From Solenopsis invicta (taxonomy: Eukaryota > Arthropoda > Insecta > Hymenoptera > Formicidae): DNA of 64,000 bases. Both the position numbers and the translations under genes were made by a program. Below, piece after piece: positions 45,273 through 57,130 of the stretch. The DNA lies in assembly GCF_016802725.1 (NCBI RefSeq), contig NC_052668.1, positions 6,368,501-6,432,500 of the forward strand, given 5' to 3'. Numbering within the stretch: position 1 is the first letter of the stretch; the number at the start of each line of letters is the position of its first letter. The notes beneath the pieces are model-generated. The model had not been told where the DNA came from, ran no database searches, and was given only the letters and a program-made list of their open reading frames with translations.

Positions 45273-46402
45273 TTTTGATCCGTGTTATTTAATTCTGCCT
45301 CTATTTTCGAATTATTAACATGTTTTATCGAAATGTTCTGTCCTTGATCATGTTTTTTTTGTTTATACCAGCATTTTTCCTCCGGATGATAACGATTGGT
45401 TTTTCCTAGTTTCTCACAATTTTTACACGGTTTATGTTCTTCATTGTCTTTCCTTGTATTTATTGTGTCACTTCTTTCTGTAAAGACTTTTTTTTTATTA
45501 ACTATGTGCTCATATTTGCTAATTTCATTATGCAGATCTGTTGTATCTTTCAATGCTTCTCTATCAATTTTGTTGATTATTACCTGTGGTAATCCAGCTG
45601 CAATAAGATCTATTAATGTTCCTGCATCTATAGAATTTCTCATATCTAACAATAGTTTTTCTTTTCTTATCGCATAGTCAAGTAGTGATCCTTCCTTATA
45701 TTTAAATAATAGTACGTATATCACTGGACTCCAACCTTTATTAGCAAATGTCTCGCAGAATTTTTGTTTCCACACTGACCACTCTGAGTTTAGAGATAAT
45801 TTTATTATCATAGAGCTGTACCAGTCTGTAGTTGACTTATCCATGAAGAGTCTAAAAATTTCAATTTTTTTTTCATCCCTGGTTATATCAAAGCGTAAAC
45901 ACTCTTTTTCAAATATCTCCATCCACTGATTTGCATTAGTATTTTTGCTTGTAAATTTTTCTATTATGAATTGTTGTGAAATTTTCTGTAAATTTTCTTG
46001 CTTAGCCGTTTGAGTATTTTCTATTAATTTTTCTAAAAGTTTGTTCAAGGTGCTGCTTTCTTCTTGTGTTTTAGCTGTTCCAAGTTCCTCAGTGACTTCT
46101 TCTAAAAATTCCTCTTCAAATTTCATGTTCCCCATTTGATCCATATAAATTTTAGCTAAATCGTCAGTTAATTCTAACCAAACCTTTCTAAATTGATATC
46201 TTTTCTTTAAGCTTTTTTTTATCATATCATATGTAGTTGTTCTTATTATTTCTTTATGATTACCTGCTGCTTGATATTCCTCTGGTATTAAGAACGTTCT
46301 ATCGTCCTCAGTAGTAATTGAGGTTATGCAGATAATATTTGACTTGCCATCATTCCCTGGCTTCACTTTGAACTCAAATTGTAGCTTCTTCATATTTTCC
46401 AT
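45260..46402 (-). CDS. gag: Gypsy Gag, intact
   Basis: 380 codons from ATG at 46402, just inside the 5' LTR, ending at 45260. The central part resembles a retrotransposon capsid (WMEIFEKECLRFDI, DWYSSMIIKLS, WKQKFCETF). The C terminus has one zinc knuckle, CKNCEKLGKTNRYHPEEKC (C-x2-C-x9-H-x4-C), for RNA binding, followed by a basic tail. No stop or frameshift, unlike pol. It packages the element RNA in the cytoplasm. Confidence 0.93.
   Translation of the reverse strand: MENMKKLQFEFKVKPGNDGKSNIICITSITTEDDRTFLIPEEYQAAGNHKEIIRTTTYDMIKKSLKKRYQFRKVWLELTDDLAKIYMDQMGNMKFEEEFLEEVTEELGTAKTQEESSTLNKLLEKLIENTQTAKQENLQKISQQFIIEKFTSKNTNANQWMEIFEKECLRFDITRDEKKIEIFRLFMDKSTTDWYSSMIIKLSLNSEWSVWKQKFCETFANKGWSPVIYVLLFKYKEGSLLDYAIRKEKLLLDMRNSIDAGTLIDLIAAGLPQVIINKIDREALKDTTDLHNEISKYEHIVNKKKVFTERSDTINTRKDNEEHKPCKNCEKLGKTNRYHPEEKCWYKQKKHDQGQNISIKHVNNSKIEAELNNTDQKNDQ
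45269..45275 (-). promoter_or_regulatory. Programmed -1 frameshift heptamer A AAA AAC
   Basis: In the gag frame the codons CAA AAA AAC precede GAC CAA TAA. The heptamer AAAAAAC is the classical slippery form, and a -1 slip enters exactly the open protease frame. This explains Gag-Pol production. Confidence 0.75.
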
Positions 46403-46424
46403 TTGATAAACAAAATTGTCGTTT

Positions 46425-46758
46425 TATAAGACTCTTATTTATCCTGAAGGATTAGTTAGTTTATTTAACTAAATTGTGTTGCTCTGTAAACAAAGTTTTT
46501 TTATTAACACCAATTATATTAGCACAATTTACATTATTTACATTATTTACGAATACCCTCACCTGTAAACAAAGAAACGACAATTAAAGTTTATATTTTC
46601 TATAACAACGATATAATTTTACAACGACAAAAAAACTTCTCAAATTCTCACTGTCACACGTGTCAGCGGTTATCCAGCTGTATCATTTTTCTCTACCGTT
46701 CGAAGCGATCTCTATTTTACCTACGCAAGAGTATTTAAATGAGGAAATATATTTTCTT

Positions 46759-46762
<4 letters not shown>
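46425..46762 (-). repeat. 5' LTR of the gypsy element
   Basis: 338 bp. The promoter LTR for this minus-strand element, adjoining the gag start. Bounded on the right by a (TA)n tract at 46763-46790. Confidence 0.95.
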
Positions 46763-46793
<31 letters not shown>

Positions 46794-47058
46794 ACAGGGT
46801 GATTCAAAATAACCTATTGCTCCCAAAGCTGGCATATTCGTAATCGAATTCTGAGACGATTTTTCCTTTTACAAAGATTTGTCCGGAACTTAGTTTTCAA
46901 GTTACAATAAAAATTAGTTAGCGTATGACGGGTCGGATACAAATCGTAGACAGGGACAACGCGACTCACTGTTACACGCGGGTGTTTCCGTGGGGCACCT
47001 TCTGCGCTCAAATGACTGACAAAAGTACATGGACAGCACATTCCTATTTAAACTTTCT

Positions 47059-47074
47059 CTTTCTCCCTCTCTCT

Positions 47075-47116
<42 letters not shown>
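47059..47116. repeat. (CT)n tract at LINE 5' junction
   Basis: Part of the palindrome arm that continues as (CT)n at 52096-52131 after the LINE. The unsplit counterpart is (GA)n at 56836-56869. Confidence 0.9.
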
Positions 47117-47119
<3 letters not shown>

Positions 47120-47497
47120 GAGTACAGCTTCAACGCGCTTCTTCTTTGCTCCTGTATCTCCGAGACTTTGCTGCCGCTTTCTGCCCTGCGGGGCCACTTG
47201 TTGCAGATCCATCGGTCAAGAGCTTTTTGCTTGACGCCTACTCCTAAGGTGAGCGCTTCCTGAACTGTCACGGCTTTTCTTTTACGGCTTTTCACCTGTC
47301 ACCGCCGCTTAGCCTCACATTTTGGACCGGCTCACTAGTGCTAGTTTCCACCGTCAGCTATTCGAGTCCGTTCTTGCGCGCCGCACTCTGCCTGTCTGCG
47401 CGCGCCGCTCTAAGGTTTGTTCATATCCGACGCGCTTGTCTGCGCGCGTCGCCATTGGTCCGAACGTAAGTTGTCCGCCAATCAGCTTCTCTTCGCC

Positions 47498-48725
47498 ATG
47501 CCGCTTGCTTGCACTAGTTGTAAGCGTTTCATCTCCGCTTCTGATGCCCTGTGCTGCGACCGCAACCCAAAGCACATCTTCCACGAGGACTGCGCGCATG
47601 GTCTGCTTGATTCCGAGTCGGGGTCTTTCGACCCCTCGGTGTTCCCCTGCCTCACATGCTGCGGGCAGGGCCTCCCTGGATGCCTGTTGGACTCTTATGG
47701 TCCCGTGGCGATTGGCGATGGCGCGGCGGCGGCTGCGTCCGCTCACCCGGACCCCGTGAGGGACTTTCTCGCCATGATGCTGGCCAAGATCGAGGGCATT
47801 GAATGCCAGCTGCGGGATCTGCCTGCGATGCGAGATCGCCTGGGGGAGCTTTCCGCCATGAGGGCGCAATTGGCCTCCCTAGAGCGCGGCGTCCAGCAAT
47901 CCCTTAGAAGCCGCCATAGAAGCTAGGACGGAGGAACTGGCGGCGTCCGTGCGCCTGGTCGACGAGAGACAAGCCGACCTCGATGCCCGCGTCCGTGTCT
48001 TGAAGGCGCTGCCTTCTGGCGGTGCGTGCGCCCCATCGAGCGATATCGAGGAGCGGCTGGACGCACTTGAGCGTGCCAAGCTCAACAGCAAACTCATTCT
48101 CTTCGGAGTGAAGGAGCTCCCCGCTGAGGATACCTGCGCTGTTGTTGCGGGCGTTGCCGCTGCGCTCGGGGTCGCCGCCTCTCCCGGTGCGTTGTCTTGC
48201 TCGCGCATCCCATTTAAGGGGGATCGTCCGCGACCTATTATTGTCAGATTTCCTTCCAATGAGATGTGCAATCGGTGGATTGATGGGAAGAGGACCAAGG
48301 GTGTCCTCAAGGGCGCTGAGGTGTCGGCTGAGCTTCCCGGATCAAGAATCGAGGTCAACGAGAGGCTGACATCAACTACTAGGAATAATTTCAGCGAAGC
48401 GAGGCGTGCTGTGCAGGATGGCAAACTACATCGCGCCTGGGTCCGCAACGGCCTGGTCTTCGTCAGGCGTCACGCCGACACTTCGCCCATTAGGATTCGT
48501 GATCGCGAGCATCTCAACGGTCTGACGGCTGGTCCCCCGCCTCCGGTCGCCGCCTCGTGCGCTGCATCGGGCGCTGTGGCCGCGGCGACTTCTTCATCTG
48601 TGGCGTTTGGGCCCCGTCCGCGGCGGGCGTCCGCTGTCAGGCTCCGTGCGCCCGCGGCTGCCTCTGGCAGCGCGTCCGGGACCGCCTGTAGAACTGCCAC
48701 CCAACCTTCTGCTCGCAGGACCTGA
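47498..48725 (+). pseudogene. LINE ORF1 (copy 1), frameshifted
   Basis: Starts at the ATG at 47498 (MPLACTSCKRFISASDALCC), chosen because copy 2 has the same start. An N-terminal PHD/RING-like Cys-His cluster (C-x2-C, CC, H, HEDC, CLTC), then a Leu/Met heptad coiled coil (47760-48080), then an RNA-binding domain (LILFGVKE, SCSRIPFKGDRPRPIIVRF) like that of LINE ORF1 and FP25-type proteins. A frameshift and stop at about 47925 separate the zinc finger from the rest, which resumes at 47949. The protein would coat LINE RNA. Confidence 0.82.
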
Positions 48726-48769
48726 CGCGCATCAGCCGCTGCGGTTGACGGTCCTCTCCGGCTCTGTCA

Positions 48770-51557
48770 CATTAACTGTCAGTCCCTTCTCCTCCACTTT
48801 AGCGACTTCCTGAATTACTTCTCGCCTAATCAGTATGACATTATCGCCATGTCGGAGACGTGGCTTAAGCCCCCTGCTTTGGACAATCTAGTTCGCCCGG
48901 TTTCTCGCTCCTGCGAGTTGACAGGGGAGGAGGGGGAGGGGGAATTGGCGTTTACGTGCGCGACGGATTTTCGGCGTGCGTGCTGGCATCCTCGCCCACG
49001 CATTACTACGGCCAGCCCGAATACTTGCTGGTCCGTATCTCCGCTGCGGGACAGCGGCCATTCTTGTTAGCCATTGTCTATCGACCGCCTAAGCTGGGCT
49101 ACATCGTCAACTTTCGGCAGGATTTTGAAAGATTTCTCCCATCCTTCCCAGCCGCGGTCGTGATTGGCAACTTCAATATAGACTTAAACCGACGTTCTTT
49201 TGATGCCGACTCCCTGCATGACTTCTGCGAAAGCAATCACCTTTTCATAGTCCCATACGCCACTACTCATCATACTGCCACGTCGCACATACGGATAGAC
49301 CATTGCTTTGTTAGCAATTGGTCGTTTTGTCGCACTTTCAGTGTGCCCTCTCTTTTCTGTCCTGTCACGACTTGATCGGAGTCACCCTGGATTGCAACTT
49401 TAACAGACTCCCGCCTCGTGTTATTTCGGTTCGCGATCTCTCAAAACTGAACCCCGTGACGTTACTTGGCTTCCTGGGTGCCCTCGACTGGGCCTCTTTC
49501 TACCAGTCTAATGAACTAGACGACATGACTGCCACCCTTGCTCCGCTTTACTCCATCCGCACTAGAAGACCTCCGGCCCCCTGGATCGATCAGAACATTC
49601 GGTTTATGATGCGCGCCAGGGACTTTGCCAGGAGAGTACACCGTCGGCATCCTTCACCCGTCAATCTCGCTAATTTCCGCTCTTTGCGTAATAGAGTGAG
49701 CGCTCTCTAGGACGCCGCCAGGAACGCCGGCGCTTGAATGCCGCAGCCTTTCCTACACGGCTATGGTCTGAGCTTCGGTCGCTCGGCCTGGCCAGGCCGC
49801 GATCCTCTGCCTTGCCTCCTGACCTCTCCCTTGATCAGCTTAATTCCTTCTTCTCCTCTCCCTGCCTCTCTCTTTTCCTTTTTCTTACCCCCCTCCTCCT
49901 CTCTCTTCTGCATCCCTCCCCCCTCTCTCCCTGGTTCTCTTCTCTCTTCATCTGCCGCCTTATCCGATCCGTCTTCTTTTTACTTCCTACACATTACTCC
50001 TGACACTCTCCTGAGGGCGCTCATCCGGTGCTCATCCAATGCCGCCGAACCCGACAACCTCAGTCGGCATTTTATCCTCGACTCTCTCCCCATCATTTTC
50101 CACCCTATCCTCGAACTTCTAAATCTCTCACTCAATTCCTCTACTTTCCCCTCGTCGTGGAAGCGCTCTCACGTCATTCCTCTTCCCAAAGTCACAGCTC
50201 CTTCCTCCCCCTCCGAATATCGGCCTATTTCTCTCCTATGCTTCCTTTCCAAGGTCCTGGAGTGCATCGTCTTCGACCAGCTGTCCTTTCATCTTTCGTC
50301 TCTCTATCTCCTTGATCCCCTTCAGTCCGTCTTCCGTCGCGACTGCAGCACTCAAACTGCCTTGGTTAAACTGGCGGATGATGTTAGGCAAGCGGTTGAC
50401 CTTAGAAGAGTAACTCTTCTTATCCTGTTTGACTTTTCTAAGGCCTTCGACTCCGTCAGTCATGATTTACTCATGCGTAAACTCTCGCATTTCTGTATCT
50501 CTCCACCGGTCATCCGCTGGTTCGAATCTTATCTTTCCGGCAGAAGTCATCGCGTCCGTGGACGCGACGGTTTCTTATCTTGGTCTTCTATCCGGGTCGG
50601 CGTCCCTCAGGGCTCTGTTCTCGGTCCCCTACTCTTTGCTCTCTACATCAATGACTTACGATTCGTTATCCGCCACAGTCGACATATTCTTTACGCTGAC
50701 GTTTTTTGCAAATCTATGTCGACTTTCCTCCTGCAGACCATGAGCACGCACTTGATAGGATCAGGGAGGACATCTCTGCGGTTAAGCGATGGGCGCGCGT
50801 CAACTGTCTTACACTAAATACCAAGAAAACCGTGGCTACTCTCTTGGGCAGCGCCCGCTATGTTAACAACATCTGCGCGAATAACGAGATAGTCCTTGAA
50901 CTCAATAATACTCCTATTAAAGTCACTGACCGGGTGATCAATCTTGGCCTGACCTTCACCAGCTCGCTCAGCTGGAATAAACATGTTAAATCCGTATCCC
51001 AGCACATGAACGGCGTTCTCTGGTGTCTTAAATATTTTAGGCACTCTCTCTCGCGCCCCCTGAGCGTTCGTCTTGTGTCCTCTCTGATCTTCCCCTTCTT
51101 CGACTACTGCGCTGCCGTTCTGACTGACCTCACTGGGCAGTTTCGTCTCAAACTCAGGTAATTGCTGAACGCTTGCGTAATATTCATTTTTGACCTTCGC
51201 TGGGACGATCATGTCTCCCCCTATTATACCCAGCTTGGCTGGCTGCAAGCGGACGATAGACGATCTTACCTATTTGGATGCTTCATCTACTCTATCATCC
51301 GTAGTGACACCCCGTCTTACCTGGCCTCCAAGCTCTCCTCCTGTTCTAGACCCAGAGCCACCTCTAGAGCTTCCCCATTGGACCTGGCCATTCCTTGATG
51401 TCGCACCTCCACTTATCAACGATCCTTCGCTGTGGCTGCGCCCACATTCTGGAACTTACTCCCGGTCTCTATTCGCAACGCCGAGACCATCCACACCTTC
51501 AGACGCGGTCTCCTCCTTTTCCTGCAGCAGCGGAGTGCCTCTCCGTCCCTGGCCTAG
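48770..51557 (+). pseudogene. LINE ORF2 (copy 1): AP endonuclease plus RT, broken
   Basis: Begins at the LTVSP/INCQS region. The endonuclease has MSETWLK, YRPPK, IGNFNIDLNR (family GDFN; the catalytic D is N here) and RIDHCFV. RT has SEYRPISLLCFLSKVLE, FDFSKAFDSVSHDLL, GVPQGSVLGPLLF and a YAD box split by a frameshift at about 50700. The C-terminal segment runs to the stop at 51555-51557. At least five frame changes (about 48930, 49370, 49710, 49990, 50700, 51165). A dead copy. Confidence 0.88.
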
Positions 51558-52088
51558 CGGGACGCGCACTTTTTCTCACGCTTATTATTTTTAGCATTAT
51601 TTGTACTACATTTAGCGTTATCCGTATTTTTCTCTTTTTTTTGCGCTACATATTTAATCATTTTTATTCTTAGTTCTTTGTATTCCTTGCGTTAATTCTA
51701 TTTACTCATGTTATACGTTATACTCATTCTCCGTCATTTGTATTTGCATTACTTGAGCTTTTCCTTTTTTTTGTTTTTTTGCGTCACTTTTATTTATTTA
51801 TTTTTTTTAAATTCTACTCTGATATTGCGGCTCTAATTGTTTACCTGCGTTATTGTTATGTTATATTTATTCTATTCTATTTTATTTTATTTTATTTTCT
51901 ACTTACGCTTGCGATTTGCCTGTTTCTTATCTTACGTTTATACTTCGCTGTCTCTGTTTAATTTAGCTTCTATACTGTCACTAGGCTATTTTGTCTTTAG
52001 TTTGTAAGTGCTTTGTTCTTTTCTTTTTGCTGCTCACCTGTGTCCTTAGAGGGCGTGCCCTAGGGCTAATAAAACGCACATTCATTCA

Positions 52089-52095
<7 letters not shown>
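51558..52095 (+). other. 3' UTR of LINE copy 1
   Basis: T-rich, with ggcgtgccctagggctaata followed by aaaacgcacattcattcatt, and ending in (attc)n against (CT)n. Short-repeat 3' tails are typical of CR1-group LINEs and are the likely RT recognition and annealing end. Confidence 0.65.
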
Positions 52096-52135
<40 letters not shown>

Positions 52136-53148
52136 ACTTTAATTATGTTACATTTAAGTCTTCAAATTTCGATCTGTCATCCGGCCGTTAAATATCGGGA
52201 TGATCGTGAAATCTTCAAGTTTACATTATTATAATAAATGTACGTACGGCCGCAAATAATAAAATTTAATGCAAATTAAATTACTTAAATGTGCACTTGC
52301 AAGTTAAAAGTAGCAGTTTTAAAACGCACAAGAAGGGAAGAAACGAGAGAGAGAGAGAGACAGAGTGAGTGAGTGAGTGAGAGTGAGAGAGAGAGGGACG
52401 GGGGAAGAAGGGGGCTTCAAACAAATTTAAGCCCGTTTACTCACGCACACGGCGATCAGCTTATTGTTTCCATGATGTGACAGTTCAATTTAAATTTATC
52501 CTTTATCCAGATTTATCCCTTAAAGTTGTTTTACCACATTTCACCACATTTATACTATTTACTCTGCACTTGATTGATAAACGCGGGACTACGCGACGAA
52601 CCGATCAATCGACTTTATTAATTACTATTAATCACTACTCTAATCACTACAATCATTCAATGCGTTAAAATTACTCAAAGAAACACGTGTTTACGTTACA
52701 ATAACACAACACATGTTCACTCGACGATATCAAGCAGTCGGCTGGATGTTATTGGTCATGTCGTTATAAGAGTGTCGAACGATTGGTTAAAGCCATAAGT
52801 CAAAACGCAGCAATTTAAAATAAAATATTAATTAATACAATTTACATCAATACAATTTATCAAAAAAAAATGTTGCAAATGCATGTTTATCATTATTTGT
52901 TAAAAATTGAATGATCCATAAGTGACTCTTTATCAAAATAATTGTTATTTATTCAAAATGATTGTTATTTATTCAAGAAATTATTTCATCAAAATTAATT
53001 TATTCTAAATATTTTTTTTTGTTTTTTATTTTGTATTATTTGCAAAAACTGAAAATATTCCTCGAAATGAAATCTTTGGGTGCCCTGAAAAGGGCAGATT
53101 ATCCATTGCTGCAAGGAGATTTCAAGAATTATATCCTTGAAGTTTTCT

Positions 53149-54190
53149 TCATAATAAATGTTCAAAGTGGCTACCATCTATTGTAATGCAGGCTTTCATG
53201 CATCGTAATAAATTTATTTGCATCTTCTCCAGAATGTCATCGTCGATACTCCAAATGACATGATGCAGCTTGTCATTTAAATCTTTGACGTCTTCGGGAA
53301 GCTTTCGGTAAATAATTTTTTTACAGTATCTCCACAGGAAAAAATCCAACGAATTGAGATCCGGAGATCTTGCGAGCCAACATATTGGGCCGTAACGGCC
53401 CATCCAACGGCCAAGAAATTGTGAATTTAAGTAATTTGTTACTATTCTGGCATTATGTGGTTCAGCGCCATTTTGTTGTAATCTAATTTTATTCCTGTTT
53501 GCTAACGGAATTTCTTCTAAAAAGTCTGGAATATTTTCATATAAAAGTTCCATGTACGACGCACTATTTAAAATGTCGGGCAGAATTACTGGACCCAATA
53601 TGTTTGTGCCCTTGATTCGTGCCCATACGTTTAATTTCTATCGTGTTTGGAAATTTCTGGCACGAGTTACTTGAGGATTCTCGTCACTCCACATATGCAT
53701 ATTGTGAGAGTTAAAAATTCCTTCTTGTGTAAACAGCGATTTGTCGCTGAATATCACACGAGAAGGAAATTTCTGATTCTCATCTATTCTTCTTAAAAAA
53801 TTTTCGCAAAATGTTGTTCTTTGTAGATAATCCTCCTCTCGTAATTCTTGCAAGCGAGGATAGTGATAAGCATGCAATTTTTCTTTTTTCAGAATTCTTT
53901 GGACTGTAGAGTAAGGTAGATCGTGTTCCTGAGCAATGACCCGAACACTTGTTTCAGGCTCTTGTTCGACAGCACGAAAGACTCTCTCTACACTTCGCAA
54001 ATTTCTTTCGTTGCGATGTCTACTGAATTTTTTTTTTCGGTAAGATACTTTTGGTCTCGAACAACCGTTGAGATGCTCCCATTATAATGACCGCCGTCGG
54101 ATGTCTTGCTCTATTCTGATACAATTCTTGATATCTCTTTGCACTAACGTAGGTTTGCCCTGGCACTCACCATAGCCATCAGCACTCTTT
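53149..54190 (-). pseudogene. Tc1-like transposase, left palindrome arm
   Basis: 54000-53638 encodes the HTH and start of the DDE domain (SVRVIAQEHDLPYSTVQRIL, VIFSDKSLF). A stop near 53638 separates it from 53598-53149, which has LQQNGAEPHNARIV, RSPDLNSLDFFLWRYCKK and HFEHLL. The second catalytic Asp is Asn (QQNGA), and the first motif has lost its Glu neighbour (SDK for SDE). Traces of the N-terminal domain reach about 54190, out of frame. Inactive. Confidence 0.88.
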
Positions 54191-54491
54191 GTTCGTGTAT
54201 GCTGCCATATCGTGTATCATCCTGACGATGGATCTAACGATCGAGGCATTGATGAGAGCATCGGTCGGTGCATCCTATTTAACGATCTTCGCGGGAGGTC
54301 GATTCCTCCCACCGCACCTCCCCCGTCGAATATTGTCGCGTGTCGCGGGTGACGTATCACACAATGTTTTGATTCGACGGGGGAGGTGCGGTGGGAGGAA
54401 TCAACCTCCCGCTAAGACCGTTATATAGGATGCAGCGATCGATGTTCTCATCAATGCTTCAATCGTTAAATCCATCGTCAGGATGATACAC

Positions 54492-55490
54492 GATATGGTA
54501 GCATACACAAAGAGTACTACGATATACTGATGGCACTTGGTGAATGCCAGGGCAAACCCTACGTTGGTGCAAAGAGATATCAAGAATTGTATCAGAATAG
54601 AGCAAGACATCCGACGGCGGTCATTATAATGGGAGCATCTCAACGGTTGTTCGAGACAGGAAGTGTCTTACTAAAAAAAAAAATAATTGCGGTAGACATC
54701 GCAACGAAAGGAATTTTCGAAGTGTAGAGAGAGTCCTTCATGCTGTCGAACAAGAACCTGAAACAAGTGTTCGGGTCATTGCTCGGGAACACAATCTACC
54801 TTACTCTACAGTCTAAAAAATTCTGAAAAAAAAAAATTGCACGCTTATCACTATCCACGCGTGCAAGAATTACGAGAGGAAGATTATCTACAAAGAACAA
54901 CATTTTGCGAAAATTTTTTAAGAAGAGTAGACGAGGATCAGGAACTTCCTTTTCGTGTGATATTCAGCGACGAATCGCTGAATAACTCGAGCCAGAAATT
55001 TCCAAACACGATAAAAATTAAACGTATGGGCAGGAACATATTGGGTCCAGTAATTCTGCCTCACATTTTAAATGGCGCGTCGCATATGGAACTTTTATCT
55101 GAAAATATTCCAGACTTTTTAGAAGAAATTCCGTTAGCAAACAGGAATAAAATTAGATTCCAACAAGATGGCGCTGGACCACATAATGCCAGAATAGTAA
55201 TAAATTACTTAAATGCACAATTTCCTGGCCGTTGGATGGGCCGTTACGGCCCAATACGTTGGCTCGCAAAATCCCCGGACCTTAATCCGTTGGATTTTTT
55301 CCTGTGGGGATACTGTAAAAAAATTATTTACAGAAAGCTTCTCAAAGACGTCGAGGATTTAAATGACAAGCTGCATCATGCCACTTAGAGTATCGACGAT
55401 GACATTCTGGAGAAGATGCAAATAAATTTATTATGACGCATGAGAGCCTGCATTACAATGGACGGTGGCCACTTTGAACATTTATTATGA
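54492..55490 (+). pseudogene. Tc1-like transposase, right palindrome arm
   Basis: Nearly the whole gene in three frames: an N-terminal HTH/DUF4817-like part (HKEYYDILMALGECQGKP, RHPTAVIIMGASQRLFETGS), the second HTH, then from 54837 IFSDESLN, RFQQDGAGPHNARI with the second Asp present, KSPDLNPLDFFLWGYCKK with the third, and HFEHLL at the end. Frameshifts lie at about 54725 and 54835, a deletion after SDESL, and stops at 55386 and 55434. Better preserved at the active site than the left-arm twin, but still dead. Confidence 0.88.
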
Positions 55491-56159
55491 AGAAAATTTC
55501 AAGGATATAATTCTTGAAATCTCCTTGCAGCAATGGATAATCTGCCCTTTTCAAGGCAACCAAAAATTTTATTTCGAGGAATATTTTTAACTTTTGCAAA
55601 TAAAAAAAATAGAAAACAAAAAAAAATTTAGAAAAAATTGATTTTGATACATTAATTTCTTGAATAAATAACAATCATTTTGAATAAATAACAATTATCT
55701 TGATAATAGTTATTTATGGATCATACAATTTTTAACAAATAATGATAAACATGTATTTGCAACATTTTTCTGATAAATTGTATTAATGTAAATCGTATTA
55801 ATCAATATTTTCATTTTAAATTGCCACGTTTTGACTTACGGCTTTAACCAATCGTTCGACACTCTTATAACGACATAACCAATAACATCCAGCCGACTGC
55901 TTGATATCGTCGAGTGAACACGTGTTGTGTGATCGTAACGTAAACACGTATTTCTTCGAGTAATTTTAACGCATCGAATGATTGTAGTGATTAGAGTAGT
56001 GATTAATAGTAATTTATAAAGTCGATTGATCGGTTCATCGCGTAGTTCCGCGTTTATCGATCAAGTGCAGAGTAAATGGTATAAATGTGGTGAAATGTGG
56101 TAAAACAACTTCGAGGGATAGATCTGGATAAAGGACAAATTTAAATTGAACTGTCGCAT

Positions 56160-56228
56160 CATGGAAACAATAAGCTGATCGCCGTGTGCGTGAGTAAACG
56201 TGCTTGTTTGAAGCCTCCTTATTCCTCC

Positions 56229-56261
<33 letters not shown>

Positions 56262-56588
56262 TTCTTCCCTTCTTGTGCGTTTTAAAAGTGCTACTTTTAA
56301 CTTACAAGTGCACATTTAAGTAATCTAATTTGCATTAAATTTTATTATTCGCGGGCGTATGTACATTCATTATAATAATGTAAACTTGAAGATTTTATAA
56401 TCATCCCGATATTTGACGGCCGGATGACGGAGATCGATATTTGACAAGTTAAATGTGGCATAATTAAAGTGACAAAGAAAGAGAAAGAGAGAGAGAGAGA
56501 AAAAGAGAGAGAAAGTTTAAATAGGACAATAAGCTGATCGCCGTATGGGATGGTGCGTGAATAAACGTGCTTAAACTTGTTCAAAAGC

Positions 56589-56622
<34 letters not shown>

Positions 56623-56833
56623 CTTTTTCTTCTCTTCTCATACGTTTTAAACGTGCTACTTTTAACTTGCAAGTGCACATTTAAGTAATCTCATTTGCAT
56701 TAAATTTTATTATTCGCGGGCGTATGTACATTTATTATAATAACGTAAACTTGAAGATTTCACGATCGTCCCGATATTTGACGGCCGGATGACAGATCAA
56801 AATTTGACAAGTTAAATGTAGCATAATTAAAGT

Positions 56834-56872
<39 letters not shown>

Positions 56873-56880
56873 TTTAAATA
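56160..56880. repeat. Tandem duplication of the palindrome arm, about 360 bp
   Basis: The block aataagctgatcgccgt, (CT)n, cgttttaaaagtgctacttt, cttgaagattt, gacggccggatgac, (GA)n, agtttaaatag occurs twice in a row, at about 56165-56525 and 56525-56880. The left arm has it once. GA tracts at each boundary suggest unequal exchange or slippage between microsatellites. Confidence 0.75.
56836..56869. repeat. (GA)n tract, empty site for the LINE
   Basis: The unbroken counterpart, on the right arm, of the (CT)n tract that in the left arm contains the 5-kb LINE. Confidence 0.85.
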
Positions 56881-57130
56881 GAAATGTGTTGTCTATGTAC
56901 TTTTGTCAGTCATTTGAGCGCAGAAGGTGCCCCACGGAAACACCCGCGTGTAATAGTGAGTCGCGCCACCCCTGTCTACCACTTGTATCCGACCCGTCAT
57001 ACGCTAACTAATTTTTATTGTAACTTGAAAACTAAGCTCCGGACAAATTTTTGCAAAAAGAAAAATCGTCTTAGAATTCGATTACGAATATGCCAGCTTC
57101 GGGACCAATAGGTTATTTTGAATCATCCTG

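Larger units (their letters stand above)
41759..46762 (-). mobile_element. Ty3/gypsy LTR retrotransposon, nearly intact
   Basis: LTRs at 41759-42104 (3') and 46425-46762 (5') differ by about three substitutions and one 8-bp indel. They start TGTAAAGAAAATA and end near gagtcttata on the element strand. The polypurine tract agaaggggaga abuts the 3' LTR (42105-42115). Coding order is gag, protease, RT, RNase H, integrase, which defines the gypsy group; there is no env. Both flanks are TA repeats, so the duplication is ambiguous. It sits immediately left of palindromic element 2. Confidence 0.95.
47117..52095 (+). mobile_element. Full-length CR1-group-like LINE in a (TC)n site, copy 1
   Basis: About 5 kb from gtgagtacagcttc to a 3' end with aataaaacgcacattcattc and (attc)n, with (CT)n on both sides. 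Two ORFs: a PHD-like/coiled-coil/RNA-binding ORF1 and an AP-endonuclease/RT ORF2. The RT motifs (FDFSKAFDSVSHDLL, GVPQGSVLGPLLFALYINDL) and ORF1 architecture point to the CR1/jockey assemblage. The exact clade needs a tree. It is decayed by several frameshifts. Confidence 0.85.
46795..57130. mobile_element. Giant palindromic Tc1-like element 2
   Basis: Ends cagggtgattcaaaataacc at 46795 and the complement ending at 57130, both next to TA. The left arm (46795-47116 plus 52096-54336) mirrors the right arm (54377-57130) along about 2.5 kb. The centre is a GC-rich hairpin (cgggggaggtgcggtgggag at 54384-54403 and its complement at 54293-54330). Each arm carries a decayed transposase gene, the two diverging from the centre. 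The left arm is interrupted by a LINE, and the right arm has a 360-bp tandem duplication. Confidence 0.8.

Noticed and set aside
47354..48448. Minus-strand open frames of 171 and 189 codons
   Set aside because: Antisense shadows of LINE ORF1 in GC-rich DNA.
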